From NCBI GenBank assembly GCA_030831085.1, contig JAURLT010000003.1, positions 43,107 through 107,106 of the forward strand: a DNA stretch of 64,000 nucleotides, in the 5' to 3' direction. The notes under the pieces are model-generated. The model was given only the letters and a program-made list of their open reading frames with translations. It ran no database searches and was not told where the DNA came from. This DNA comes from Gammaproteobacteria bacterium (lineage in GTDB: Bacteria > Pseudomonadota > Gammaproteobacteria > Steroidobacterales > Steroidobacteraceae). Numbering within the stretch: the stretch's first letter is position 1; every line of letters starts with the position of its first letter. Positions 31,469 through 42,231 of this stretch are shown here, one piece after another. The translations under genes and the position numbers were made by a program.

Positions 31469-33316
31469 TCAGATGGCCAACTGCTCGATGCGGCGGCGCC
31501 GACCGTACACCAGGTGGACCAGCGCCCTGCCGCCCATCAGCGCGGTGAACAGCGAGGTCAGGATGCCGAGAAACAGCACCACTGCGAAGCCGCGGATTGG
31601 TCCCGTGCCGAAGGCGAACAGCATCACCGCGGCGATCAGTGTGGTCAGGTTGGCGTCTACGATCGCCGACAAGGCGTGCTGGAAACCGCCCTGGATGGCC
31701 GCCGAGGGCGAGGTACCGTTGCGCAATTCCTCGCGGATGCGCTCGTAGATGAGGATGTTCGCGTCGACCGCCATGCCCACCGTCAACACGATGCCGGCGA
31801 TACCGGGCAAGGTCAGCGCGGCACCGAACAGCGACAGCAGCGCGGTGATCATGATGACGTTGCACAGCAACACGACGTCAGCGATCAAACCGAAGACCCG
31901 GTAGTAAACGATCATGAAGAGGAAGGTGACCGCCATGCCGATCACCAGCGCCATGAATCCGCGCTCGATGTTGTCGCGACCCAGGCTGGGACCGATCAGG
32001 CGCTGCTCGACGATATAGAGGGGAGCAGCCAGCGCGCCGGCGCGCAGCAGCTTGGCGAGCTCCTGTCCTTCCCCGACCGTCAACCCGGTGATCTGAAAGC
32101 GGTTGGAAAAGATGCCGCGGATGGTCGCGACGCTGATGACTTCCTCGGTGGAGCGGTCCACGACCACCTTGCGCCCGTCACGCTCCACCAGTTCCCGTTC
32201 CCGCTCGATGAACACTACGGCCATGGGCTTGCCCAGGTTCTCGCGGGTCGCGCGCAACATCTCCTCGCCGCCGCGGCCGTCCAGGACCACGTCAACCGCC
32301 GGCTCGCCCTGGGCAAGCGAGGTGCTCGCGTCGATCAGCTGCTCACCCGTCGCAATGACCTCCCGCTTGAGCAGCACCGGTCCGCCGTTGCGGTCCTCGT
32401 ATAGACGCGTGCCCAACGGGGCCCTGCCGGTGCGCTGTGCCTCCAGCGGGCTGTTGACCTGGTCGACCAGGCGGAATTCCAGGGTCGCGACCTTACCCAG
32501 GATGCGCACGACTTCAGCCGCATCCTGGATGCCCGGCAACTGCACAGCGATCCGGTTGAGCCCCTGCCGCTGGATGACCGGCTCGGCCACCCCCAGCGCA
32601 TTGACCCGGTTGTTGAGCGCTGTGATGTTCTGCTGGATGGCGAAGTCCTGCCGCTGCTTGACCTGTGCCTCGGTCAGGCGCGCGACCACCTCGGACTCGC
32701 CCGGACCGTCGATGACCTCGAGGTTGGGATCGAATTCCGAAATCAGCCGCCTGGCTTCGGCCATCTGGGCCGAGTCCTTCAGCCGGGCGGTCACTGCCCG
32801 CCCCTCACCAGCGACCTCCAGATACTGAATCCGCGCCTCACGCATGATCTTGCGCAGGTCACGCTCGAGAACCTGGGTCAACTGGCCGATGGCGCCCTCC
32901 ACGTCCACCTCGTAGACGAGATACATGCCGCCGCGCAGGTCGAGGCCGAGGCTCATCGGCTTGAGCCCCAGTCCGGTCAGCCAGCGCGGAGCGCGAGTGG
33001 CGAAAGTGGTCGCCACCGCATAGCGACCCTCAAAGGTTCGGTTGACCAGGTCGCGAGCCCGCATCTGCTCCTCGACGTCGTCGAAACGGACCCACATCCG
33101 GCCCGCCTCATCCTGGAAGGCCTCATCGAAGACCACCGACTCGGCACGCAGCAGGTCGCGCACCTCGCCGACTGCCGAGGCATCGATGGCCACGCGGTCC
33201 TTGCGGGTCATCTGTAGCGCCGGCGCCTCACCGAACACGTTGGGCAGGGCAAACAGTACGGACAGCAGCAGGACGACCAATACGGTCAGGCTCTTCCAGA
33301 CGGGATAGGCGTGCAT
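31469..33316 (-). CDS. secD: Protein translocase subunit SecD
   Basis: 615 residues: one N-terminal transmembrane segment, the DLRGGMYLVYEVD motif, a large periplasmic P1 domain, then five transmembrane segments with GMAVDANILIYERIREEL. Order yajC-secD-secF downstream of queA-tgt is the standard gammaproteobacterial export operon. Confidence 0.97.
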   Translation of the reverse strand: MHAYPVWKSLTVLVVLLLSVLFALPNVFGEAPALQMTRKDRVAIDASAVGEVRDLLRAESVVFDEAFQDEAGRMWVRFDDVEEQMRARDLVNRTFEGRYAVATTFATRAPRWLTGLGLKPMSLGLDLRGGMYLVYEVDVEGAIGQLTQVLERDLRKIMREARIQYLEVAGEGRAVTARLKDSAQMAEARRLISEFDPNLEVIDGPGESEVVARLTEAQVKQRQDFAIQQNITALNNRVNALGVAEPVIQRQGLNRIAVQLPGIQDAAEVVRILGKVATLEFRLVDQVNSPLEAQRTGRAPLGTRLYEDRNGGPVLLKREVIATGEQLIDASTSLAQGEPAVDVVLDGRGGEEMLRATRENLGKPMAVVFIERERELVERDGRKVVVDRSTEEVISVATIRGIFSNRFQITGLTVGEGQELAKLLRAGALAAPLYIVEQRLIGPSLGRDNIERGFMALVIGMAVTFLFMIVYYRVFGLIADVVLLCNVIMITALLSLFGAALTLPGIAGIVLTVGMAVDANILIYERIREELRNGTSPSAAIQGGFQHALSAIVDANLTTLIAAVMLFAFGTGPIRGFAVVLFLGILTSLFTALMGGRALVHLVYGRRRRIEQLAI

Positions 33317-33331
33317 GGTCGACTCCGGCGC

Positions 33332-33661
33332 TCAGTCGCCTTTGAGGGTTCCCTTGGGCATCAACTGGGCAACCTGGAAGCGCTGCACCTTGATGGCAAC
33401 GCCGCTGGCCACCTCGAGGGTGATGAAATTCTCGCCCACTTCGGTGATCCGCCCCAGGAGCCCGCCGTTGGTGACGATTTCATCGCCAGCCTGAAGCTTG
33501 GAGACCATTTCCTTGTGCTCTTTGGCCCGCTTGGTCTGGGGACGGATCAGCAGGAAATAGAACACCACGAAGATCAGGATCAGCGGCAGGAACGAACCCA
33601 GCATGCCACCGGGCGCTTGGGCAGCGTCCTGGGCCAGGGCGGGCGTCACGAACAGGTCCAT
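33332..33661 (-). CDS. yajC: Preprotein translocase subunit YajC
   Basis: 109 residues with one transmembrane helix (LPLILIFVVFYFLLIRPQTK, about residues 25-44) and the cytoplasmic domain LQAGDEIVTNGGLLGRITEVG. The ATG at 33661 is preceded by GGAGAG; longer open frames upstream are read-through of the tgt region. Binds SecDF. Confidence 0.96.
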   Translation of the reverse strand: MDLFVTPALAQDAAQAPGGMLGSFLPLILIFVVFYFLLIRPQTKRAKEHKEMVSKLQAGDEIVTNGGLLGRITEVGENFITLEVASGVAIKVQRFQVAQLMPKGTLKGD

Positions 33662-33690
33662 GGGGCTCTCCGCAGGAAAGTAGCCGATGA

Positions 33691-35837
<2,147 letters not shown>

Positions 35838-35884
35838 GGGGCGCGGACGTTAGCACGGCCAATCGCTCGACCGATCGGACAGTC

Positions 35885-36763
35885 CTAGCCTCCCTCGACG
35901 CCCTGGGGCAGGGTAAGGTCCAGGAGTTCATGCCACTCCATGACTGGCGCCTTGGGCAGTGCGTACTCCACCTGCAGGGCCTTGCCCTTGCGTTTGATCT
36001 GCAGGGACACCGTTTCGCCCGGTTGGTAGGAGCCCAGAATACGCATGGCATGGTCGGGATCTTCCGGCTTGCGACCGCCAATCGCAAGAATGACGTCGCC
36101 GGCCTGCAGCCCGGTTGCTGCCCCACCAGCAGGAGTCTCCAGAAGCAGCACACCCACCGCGGTCCCGAAGTACTGTCCCAGTTCCTCGTTCATGGCCGCG
36201 AGGCGCAGGCCAGGACCCAGCTGCGGGGGCAGGAAACCCCGGTGCCCCGCCACCAAATGGCCAGGCATACCCGATGCCCCAAGGCCGCGCAGGGCGTGAA
36301 CTTCCACCTCCCGATTCCCCTCGGCTATCAGGCCCAGAACGAGTTCCTCGGACTCACCTCTGCGAACCGCCACGCGAACCTCGGATCCGGGCCGGACGTC
36401 GGCCATGTGTTTCAGCACGTCAGCGGCTTGCGTAATGGGATTGCCGTCGAGGGCGACGATCAGGTCTCCAGACTTCACCCCTGCCGCCTCGGCAGGCCCA
36501 CCGGCCACGACTTCAGCGACCAGTGCGCCGCCCTCCGGACCTCCCTCGAGCCTGATGCCGAGTACGGCGCGACCCGGTCCGCCGATCACGATGCGCCTTA
36601 TCTCCCTGACCTCCCCGCCCGGTCCATGGAAGGACCGCTCGGTGAGGTCGTTGGCTGTTTGCAGGGCCAGACCCTCTACGCCTCCCGGCGGTCCTGCCAC
36701 GGCCGCGGAACCCTGCAGCAGCCACCCCAAGACCAGCAAGGTCGGCATCTTCGTCTTCATCAT
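35885..36763 (-). CDS. Exported protein with two PDZ domains
   Basis: About 292 residues with a signal peptide (MPTLLVLGWLLQGSAAVA). The first PDZ domain (about 45-135) has GIRLEGGPEGGALVAEVV...AAGVKSGDLIVALDG, the second (about 185-280) has VGVLLLETPAGGAATGLQAGDVILAIGG. No serine-protease domain is present, so it is not DegP-like and probably acts as a periplasmic adaptor. The start pair ATGATG at 36763 has a good AGGAAT upstream. It lies 29 bases after the Na/Pi-like gene on the same strand and could be its co-operonic partner. Confidence 0.8.
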   Translation of the reverse strand: MMKTKMPTLLVLGWLLQGSAAVAGPPGGVEGLALQTANDLTERSFHGPGGEVREIRRIVIGGPGRAVLGIRLEGGPEGGALVAEVVAGGPAEAAGVKSGDLIVALDGNPITQAADVLKHMADVRPGSEVRVAVRRGESEELVLGLIAEGNREVEVHALRGLGASGMPGHLVAGHRGFLPPQLGPGLRLAAMNEELGQYFGTAVGVLLLETPAGGAATGLQAGDVILAIGGRKPEDPDHAMRILGSYQPGETVSLQIKRKGKALQVEYALPKAPVMEWHELLDLTLPQGVEGG

Positions 36764-36792
36764 GGTGTTATTCCTGAATTGTCCTGAAGTTT

Positions 36793-38457
36793 TCATTGCG
36801 CTGCGGGACCCTCGGCAACGGGCTCCCCCTGCATACCGGACGGCTTCATCAGCAGGGCGAAGCGCCTGAGCAGCCAAACCAGCCTCTCAAACAGGCTGGT
36901 GGCACTCAACAGGGTTTCCCTCACGCCCTGATCCATGGTGGCGCTGGAGAGCAGGCGACTACGGATCGAATGCATGAGCTCGGAACGATCGCCGGTCAGA
37001 ACCTGTAGCACCGCCAGATCATCCGGGTCGCCACTTCGCACCGCGTCCTGCAGGGTGAGCAGCAGCACGTGTAACGACTCGACCAGTCCATCCATCAGGA
37101 TGCCGGGTTCGCTGTCACCCTCAACCATGATCCGCCCGGCGTCCACCGCCAGCTCGTTAAGCGACTCCTGCAAGCCAGCCAGCAGCTGGTTGCGGTTCTG
37201 CAGGACCAGCGCCCGTTCCAGCGACTCCCCACCGGGGGACGCAGCCATCAGTCCCTCGAGGAAGCGCTCACAGGCCAGTGTGATCTGGGTGCAACCCTGG
37301 TGAAGCGAAGCACGGTCATGAGTCGGCTGCTCGACCTCTGCCCTCACCCCGTCAAGGTAATTGGGCAGCAGCTCGACCGTGCGCAGCTGCTCCTGCTCGA
37401 CGAGCACCAGTGCAGTGCCTGGATCCTGTTCGGCTCCGGGATACAAATAGAGTAGCTGACCGAGCTCCTCGGCAGCGGTTTGCGGCGCGCGCAACTCGAG
37501 CTGCCGAGCAACCCGATGATGGAGTGGATGCATGACCAGATCGCAGGCCACCTGGTACGCCAGGTATATGAGGGCCACGTGGAGGGCTATGCCGCCGGGC
37601 AGTCGCTCTATCGCCGCAGCCAGTAGCGGCACGCCAAAACCGAACTCGAGCAAGGCCAGCGGCAGCATCAGCGTGAGGCCCAACGCCTTGAGCGTGAACT
37701 GGTAAAGAATCAGCTGACGCGCAAGCCCGCGGTGGCCGGCCCCAAGCATCCAGGTGCTGAAGGCCGCGCCGAGGGCGGCGCCGTAAACCACCACCATCGA
37801 ATGCTCGAGGTTGATGACCCCGCTGGAGGCCAGCGCCATGGTGACGATGGTGACGCTGGAGGCGGAGTGAACCAGGAAAGCCACCCCGAGGCCGGCGACG
37901 AAGGCCAGCAAGAAGGACTGCGCGGAGCCGGAAAACAACGCCTTCAGCCAGGGCTGTGAGCCAACCAGGGCGCCCAGGTCCTTGATGAAGGTCAGCCCAA
38001 GGAATAGCAGACCCACGCCCAACAGCGCCCGGATCAGGTCCTGGGTGCTGGCGGGACGCTCCCGATCCGAATAGAACAGGATGCCGGTGACGCCCACCAG
38101 AGCAAGGATCAGGAGCTTGGGCTTGAACGCCGCCAGCACCACCAGCACTGAAGAACCCAGGTTGGCAAAATTGATCACCGGGTGCGCCCGCCTGACGTCC
38201 AGTACTCCCGCCTTTACCAGCGAGATCAGCACGAACACCATGGCGTTCATGCTCTGCATGATGGCGCCGCCTGCAAAGCCGAGGGCCGCTGCACCCCGCC
38301 CGCTGGAGGTGGCGGAGGTGATCAGCGTGTGCAGGCGATGATCGGCAAGCCGCCTGAGGTTATCGGAGAGCAGGCGAATCCCGGTAAAGAACAAGCCGAG
38401 CCCAGCCAACAGGTAGGCGGCCATTTCGTAAAACGTGGCGGTCCCGTTCGCGCTCAT
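36793..38457 (-). CDS. Na/Pi-cotransporter (NptA)-like protein with PhoU-like C-terminus
   Basis: 554 residues. The N-terminal two-thirds has paired Na/Pi-II-like repeats: LGFAGGAIMQSMNAMVFVLISLVKAG near 60-85 and GVAFLVHSASSVTIVTMALASSG near 195-220. In transporters these positions usually read QSSSA(T) in both repeats. Here they read QSMNA and HSASS, so the phosphate/Na site is altered. The last 200 residues are helical and acidic, like PhoU domains. It may be a phosphate exporter/importer variant or a regulator. tRNA-Leu lies just upstream. Confidence 0.8.
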   Translation of the reverse strand: MSANGTATFYEMAAYLLAGLGLFFTGIRLLSDNLRRLADHRLHTLITSATSSGRGAAALGFAGGAIMQSMNAMVFVLISLVKAGVLDVRRAHPVINFANLGSSVLVVLAAFKPKLLILALVGVTGILFYSDRERPASTQDLIRALLGVGLLFLGLTFIKDLGALVGSQPWLKALFSGSAQSFLLAFVAGLGVAFLVHSASSVTIVTMALASSGVINLEHSMVVVYGAALGAAFSTWMLGAGHRGLARQLILYQFTLKALGLTLMLPLALLEFGFGVPLLAAAIERLPGGIALHVALIYLAYQVACDLVMHPLHHRVARQLELRAPQTAAEELGQLLYLYPGAEQDPGTALVLVEQEQLRTVELLPNYLDGVRAEVEQPTHDRASLHQGCTQITLACERFLEGLMAASPGGESLERALVLQNRNQLLAGLQESLNELAVDAGRIMVEGDSEPGILMDGLVESLHVLLLTLQDAVRSGDPDDLAVLQVLTGDRSELMHSIRSRLLSSATMDQGVRETLLSATSLFERLVWLLRRFALLMKPSGMQGEPVAEGPAAQ

Positions 38458-38474
38458 GCAACCGCCACGGGATC

Positions 38475-38561
38475 TGGTGCCGGGAGCGAGACTCGAACTC
38501 GCACGATGTCACCACCGGTGGATTTTGAGTCCACTGCGTCTACCAATTCCGCCATCCCGGC
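38475..38561 (-). tRNA. tRNA-Leu(CAA)
   Basis: Minus-strand class II tRNA: acceptor GCCGGGA...TCCCGGC, anticodon stem GTGGA/TCCAC around loop CTCAAAA (anticodon CAA, reads UUG), a long variable arm and T arm GCGAG-TTCGAGT-CTCGC. The CCA end is encoded. Ends are read from stem pairing. Confidence 0.97.
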
Positions 38562-38601
38562 CAGGACCCACAGTATACGCCGGCACCGGGACGCAAGGCA
38601 C

Positions 38602-38630
38602 TTGGCAGGGCAGAGCCGGACGCCGACAAT
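38602..38630 (+). promoter_or_regulatory. Promoter of the Nudix gene
   Basis: -35 TTGGCA (38602-38607), 17-base spacer, -10 GACAAT (38625-38630). The -10 ends 7 bases before the ATG at 38638, which puts the start of transcription on or next to the start codon, and no ribosome-binding site is visible. Confidence 0.6.
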
Positions 38631-38637
38631 GCGACCC

Positions 38638-39186
38638 ATGAAGTTTTGTCCGGAATGCGGCCAGCCGGTCGAGGTAAGGGTGCCCGAGGGCGATCACCTG
38701 CCCCGCCACGTCTGCGGCAGCTGCGAGTCCATTCACTATCACAACCCCAAGATCATCGTCGGCTGCGTACCCGAGTACGAGGGCCGGATCCTGCTCTGCC
38801 GGAGGGCCATTGAACCGCGTCATGGCTTCTGGACCTTTCCCGCCGGCTTCATGGAAAACGGCGAGACCATGCAGCAGGGCGCCGCCCGCGAGTCTTGGGA
38901 AGAGGCCCTCGCCCGGGTGGAAATAGGCAGCCCGCTGGCAATAGTCCACGTTCTGCATGCCGAGCAGGTCCATGTCACCTTTCGTGCCCGGCTACCCAGT
39001 CCGGAGTTTGCGGCGGGCGCCGAAAGCCTGGAAGTGGGCCTTTACGAGCCAGCCGAGATCCCCTGGCGGGAGATCGCCTTTCCCAGTGTGCACTTCGCGC
39101 TTGAGCGCTGGCTCGAGGATCGCAGCAGGGGGCGCGAGGAACTGCACTTTACGGCCATCGACCGTCGCCTGCCGGCCCCGGGATGA
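38638..39186 (+). CDS. Nudix hydrolase with N-terminal zinc ribbon
   Basis: 182 residues. The zinc ribbon is [10 protein letters not shown]...[19 protein letters not shown]. The Nudix box is [25 protein letters not shown] (about residues 65-88), with both catalytic Glu pairs of the RE..EE motif present but Ala where the usual Gly follows EE. This is NudC-like in layout but shorter than NADH pyrophosphatase. Substrate unknown. An alternative ATG three codons upstream (38629) overlaps the -10. Confidence 0.85.
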   Translation: MKFCPECGQPVEVRVPEGDHLPRHVCGSCESIHYHNPKIIVGCVPEYEGRILLCRRAIEPRHGFWTFPAGFMENGETMQQGAARESWEEALARVEIGSPLAIVHVLHAEQVHVTFRARLPSPEFAAGAESLEVGLYEPAEIPWREIAFPSVHFALERWLEDRSRGREELHFTAIDRRLPAPG

Positions 39187-39238
39187 TCCCCCGGGCGCCC
39201 TGTGGCAGAATCGGCAGCGTCTTGAAGGAGATTGCCCG

Positions 39239-39562
39239 ATGACCTTCGTCGTCACCGAAAACTGCATCAAGTGCAAGTACATGGACTGCGTGGAAGTCTG
39301 TCCGGTCGACTGCTTTCACGAGGGACCAAACTTCCTGGTGATCGACCCCGATGAATGCATCGATTGCACGCTCTGCGAGCCGGAATGCCCCATCGAGGCC
39401 ATCTATTCCGAGGAGGAACTCCCTCCGGGCCAGGAACACTTCAAGGAGCTGAATGCAGAACTGTCGCGCCAGTGGCCGGTGATCACCGAGAAAGGCGAGC
39501 CGCCAGCGGACGCCGACGAGTGGCGCGGGGTCGAGGGCAAGCTGACCAAACTCGAGCGCTGA
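39239..39562 (+). CDS. fdxA: 7Fe ferredoxin FdxA
   Basis: A 107-residue ferredoxin. Cys9, Cys17 and Cys50-region bind a 3Fe-4S cluster and [12 protein letters not shown] supplies the 4Fe-4S ligands; the run [17 protein letters not shown] is the hallmark of FdxA. Good GAAGGAG ribosome-binding site at 39224. Ends 1 base before the dsbC stop. Confidence 0.96.
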   Translation: MTFVVTENCIKCKYMDCVEVCPVDCFHEGPNFLVIDPDECIDCTLCEPECPIEAIYSEEELPPGQEHFKELNAELSRQWPVITEKGEPPADADEWRGVEGKLTKLER

Positions 39563-39563
39563 G

Positions 39564-40295
39564 TTACTTTTCCACTGCAGCCAGTCGGTCTAGCTCCGCC
39601 GACAGCCGGGGCGCAGGCAGGTAGCCCGCGATCAGGTCGCCCGAATCCGTGATGATGCCGGGCGTGCCTCGGATGCCCATCTCCCGGCCCAGGTCGTACT
39701 GGGCCTGCACCGGGTTCTCGCAGGACATCGGCTCCACGGCCTCGCCCAGCTTGGCCTTGGTCAGCGCAGCCGCCCGATCGGCGTTGCACCATACGGACTC
39801 GGCTTTCTTCCAGCTTTCTCCACCCGGCCCGCTGCGCGGAAACATCAGGTAACGCACCCGGATCCCGAGTTCGTTCAGCTGTTCGATCTCGCCATGCAGC
39901 TTGCGGCAATAGCCACAATCGATATCGGTGAAGATGGTGATGGTGTGGCGCGCATCCGCAGGGCCGAAGATGATGGCATCCTTGTCTTCCTGCGCCGTCA
40001 CGAGCGCCAGCCGTCCCTCGCGACGACGACGGTCGGTCAGGTTCTCGCGTGTCTCCATGTCGAAGATGTCGCCGTTGAAGTAGAACCGCCCGTCGCTGGA
40101 GACGTAGCCCACCTCAGCCCCAGCAGCGACCTCGAACAACCCTGGCACTTCCGAGGGCCGCACATCCTCGATATCGATCTCAAGGCGCTTGGCGATTTCG
40201 GCACGTACATCCTCGTCGGCCGGTGCTGCACTGCAGGCAGCAGCCATTGCACCGAGCAGCAGGGACAAGGGAAGCAGCGTTTTGGGCTTGACCAT
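39564..40295 (-). CDS. dsbC: Thiol:disulfide interchange protein DsbC
   Basis: Periplasmic disulfide isomerase. 243 residues with an N-terminal signal (LLPLSLLLGAMAAAC; a weak lipobox, so it may be lipidated), a DsbC dimerisation domain, then a thioredoxin fold with CGYC (Cys127, Cys130) and the cis-Pro loop GTPGIIT. Second disulfide Cys pair present (WCNAD, MSCEN). Its ATG lies 7 bases downstream of a TACAAT -10 (40307-40302). Confidence 0.94.
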   Translation of the reverse strand: MVKPKTLLPLSLLLGAMAAACSAAPADEDVRAEIAKRLEIDIEDVRPSEVPGLFEVAAGAEVGYVSSDGRFYFNGDIFDMETRENLTDRRRREGRLALVTAQEDKDAIIFGPADARHTITIFTDIDCGYCRKLHGEIEQLNELGIRVRYLMFPRSGPGGESWKKAESVWCNADRAAALTKAKLGEAVEPMSCENPVQAQYDLGREMGIRGTPGIITDSGDLIAGYLPAPRLSAELDRLAAVEK

Positions 40296-40301
40296 GCGCC
40301 A

Positions 40302-40307
40302 ATTGTA
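40302..40307 (-). promoter_or_regulatory. -10 element directly before dsbC
   Basis: TACAAT on the minus strand (40307-40302), 6 bases before the ATG, would start the transcript at the A of ATG. A TTGACC (40325-40320) lies only 12 bases upstream, too near to be its -35, so the promoter is incomplete by eye. Confidence 0.45.
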
Positions 40308-40321
40308 ACAGAGCAGGGCGG

Positions 40322-41278
40322 TCAACCCCGCGGATGATGCTGCCCGTGCAGTTCCTTCATGCGCTCGCGAGCAACGTGGGTGTAGATCTGCGTGGTCGAC
40401 AGGTCGCTGTGTCCCAGCAGCAGTTGAACCACCCTGAGGTCTGCCCCGTGGTTCAGGAGGTGGGTCGCGAAGGCGTGACGCAGGGTGTGCGGCGAGAGTT
40501 CCTTGTCGATGCCCGCCTTGGCGGCGTAGCGCTTGATGATGTGCCAGAAGGCCTGGCGGGTCATACGATCGCCGCGACGAGTCGGAAACAGGTAATCGGT
40601 CTGGCGGTCGAGCAGGATCTCGGTACGGGGACCGGACACGAACTCACCCACCCAGCGCAGGGCCTCCTCGCCGAGCGGAATAAGCCGCTCGCGGTTACCC
40701 TTGCCGAGCACCCGCATCACGCCCTGGTTCAGGTTGAGCTGGTTCTGCTGCAGGCTGACCAGTTCCGAAACGCGCAGCCCCGTGGCGTAAAGAACCTCAA
40801 GCATCGCGCGGTCACGATTGCCGAGCGGGTCACTGACCGCCGGCGCGGCCAACAGCGCCTCGACCTCGACCTCGGACAGCGACTTGGGAAGCGACCGGCC
40901 GATGCGGGGCATGGCGATCTGGACGGTGGGATCCTCGTCCCGCGTTCCCTGTTGGACCAGATAGCGAAAGAAGCGGCGAAAGCTCGACAGTTGGCGTGCG
41001 GTGCTCCGCGGCCTCGCGCCTGCGTCGGCACGCCAGGCGATGAAGTCCTGGATGTCCTGCCGGGATGCGCGGGTAACCACGACCTCGCGGGAGACCAGCC
41101 AGCGGTGCAGGGCCAACAGGTCGGCGCGATAGGCAGAGAGAGTGTTGGCGGAAAGCCCCCGCTCAAGCCAGACTGCCTCGAGAAAGGCGGTGATGGATGG
41201 CGGGGCAGTATCGGACGCCTCGACTTCCTCGATGGTGACCGCACGCAGCGACGTGGACGACTTCAATGCCAGACTCAT
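40322..41278 (-). CDS. xerD: Tyrosine recombinase XerD
   Basis: Resolves chromosome dimers at dif with XerC. 318 residues, with a core-binding N-terminal SAM-like domain (LEAVWLERGLSANTLSAYRADL) and the catalytic set: Arg in TGLRVSEL, Lys in LGKGNRERLIPL, HTLRHAFATH (H-x-x-R) and LLGHSDLSTTQIYTH (His and Tyr). dsbC follows xerD here as in many gammaproteobacteria. No phage genes are adjacent, supporting XerD over an integrase. Confidence 0.93.
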   Translation of the reverse strand: MSLALKSSTSLRAVTIEEVEASDTAPPSITAFLEAVWLERGLSANTLSAYRADLLALHRWLVSREVVVTRASRQDIQDFIAWRADAGARPRSTARQLSSFRRFFRYLVQQGTRDEDPTVQIAMPRIGRSLPKSLSEVEVEALLAAPAVSDPLGNRDRAMLEVLYATGLRVSELVSLQQNQLNLNQGVMRVLGKGNRERLIPLGEEALRWVGEFVSGPRTEILLDRQTDYLFPTRRGDRMTRQAFWHIIKRYAAKAGIDKELSPHTLRHAFATHLLNHGADLRVVQLLLGHSDLSTTQIYTHVARERMKELHGQHHPRG

Positions 41279-41460
41279 GCCTTGTACCTGCCTTGTTCAA
41301 CCCGCCAGCCGCGCCGCCGACTGGCGACGGTCCCGGGCTTTCTCCACAATTGGATGGCCAGTATCGGCAGTCAGACCACCCGGGGAAGTGACGTGGCTCA
41401 CGAAAAATCAGTCGCCGTTTACATAACGGTTAGCCAGTTCACAGATTGCGTCACGACTTA

Positions 41461-42231
41461 ATGAAACGGCGCTCGTTCAGCAGCATGGCCTGGGGTGTCT
41501 ACGCCTGGGTATTGTTCACCAGCCTGCTGCTGCTGGCGATCGCCGGCACCACCCTGCTGCCGGGCCTGCGCCTCCGGCGCGGCACGGCGCGCAGGCTGGC
41601 TGCCCTGTACTTCAGGCTGGCCGGCCTCGGACCCACGGTACTGCACCGGCACCGGCTGCCGGCCAGCCAATGCGTCGTGGTGGCCAACCACGCCAGTTAT
41701 CTGGACGGGGCATTGCTGTTCGCGCTGCTGCCCTCGCGCTTCGGTTTCGTGATCAAGAGCGAGATGCAGTCGGTGCCGGTGGCGGGCTGGTTCCTGCGCC
41801 GCCTCGGCCACCAATTCGTCGACCGGCACCACAAGGGCCGGGGAGCCCGCGATACCCGCCGGATCCTCAGGACCACGACCGGCGGAAGCTCCATGGCGTT
41901 CTTTCCGGAAGGCACCTTCACCGAGGTGCCCGGACTGGCACGCTTCCACAACGGCGCCTTCGTGACCGCCGCCCGCGCGGGCCTGCCTGTTGTCCCGGTG
42001 GTGATCCATGGCGCGAGGCAGGTCCTGCCTGCGGAGCACTGGCTGCCGGCCCACCACCGGCTGGAAGTGGAATTCCTGGAAGCCTTGCGGCCCCCGGAAG
42101 GCGTTGATGCGACGCTTTGGCTGCGGGACACGGCACGCCAGAGGATCCTGGCACGCCTGGACGAGCCGGATCTCACGGGACAGTCGGCCCACCTACATGT
42201 TGCGCCGGTAGCGCCCACCGACGGCGTATAG
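41461..42231 (+). CDS. 1-acyl-sn-glycerol-3-phosphate acyltransferase-like protein
   Basis: 256 residues with one N-terminal transmembrane segment (AWVLFTSLLLLAIAGTTLLP) and the LPLAT motifs NHASYLDGAL (H-x4-D, about residue 78) and FFPEGTFTEVPGL. Acylates lysophosphatidic acid or a related lysolipid at the inner membrane. The ATG at 41461 is chosen over a TTG at 41446. The gene overlaps the convergent icmF by 39 bases. Confidence 0.88.
   Translation: MKRRSFSSMAWGVYAWVLFTSLLLLAIAGTTLLPGLRLRRGTARRLAALYFRLAGLGPTVLHRHRLPASQCVVVANHASYLDGALLFALLPSRFGFVIKSEMQSVPVAGWFLRRLGHQFVDRHHKGRGARDTRRILRTTTGGSSMAFFPEGTFTEVPGLARFHNGAFVTAARAGLPVVPVVIHGARQVLPAEHWLPAHHRLEVEFLEALRPPEGVDATLWLRDTARQRILARLDEPDLTGQSAHLHVAPVAPTDGV

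Noticed and set aside
40322..41278. Phage or integrative-element integrase at this locus
   Set aside because: The gene has XerD motifs and its dsbC neighbour, and no phage, transposase or attachment repeats are nearby.
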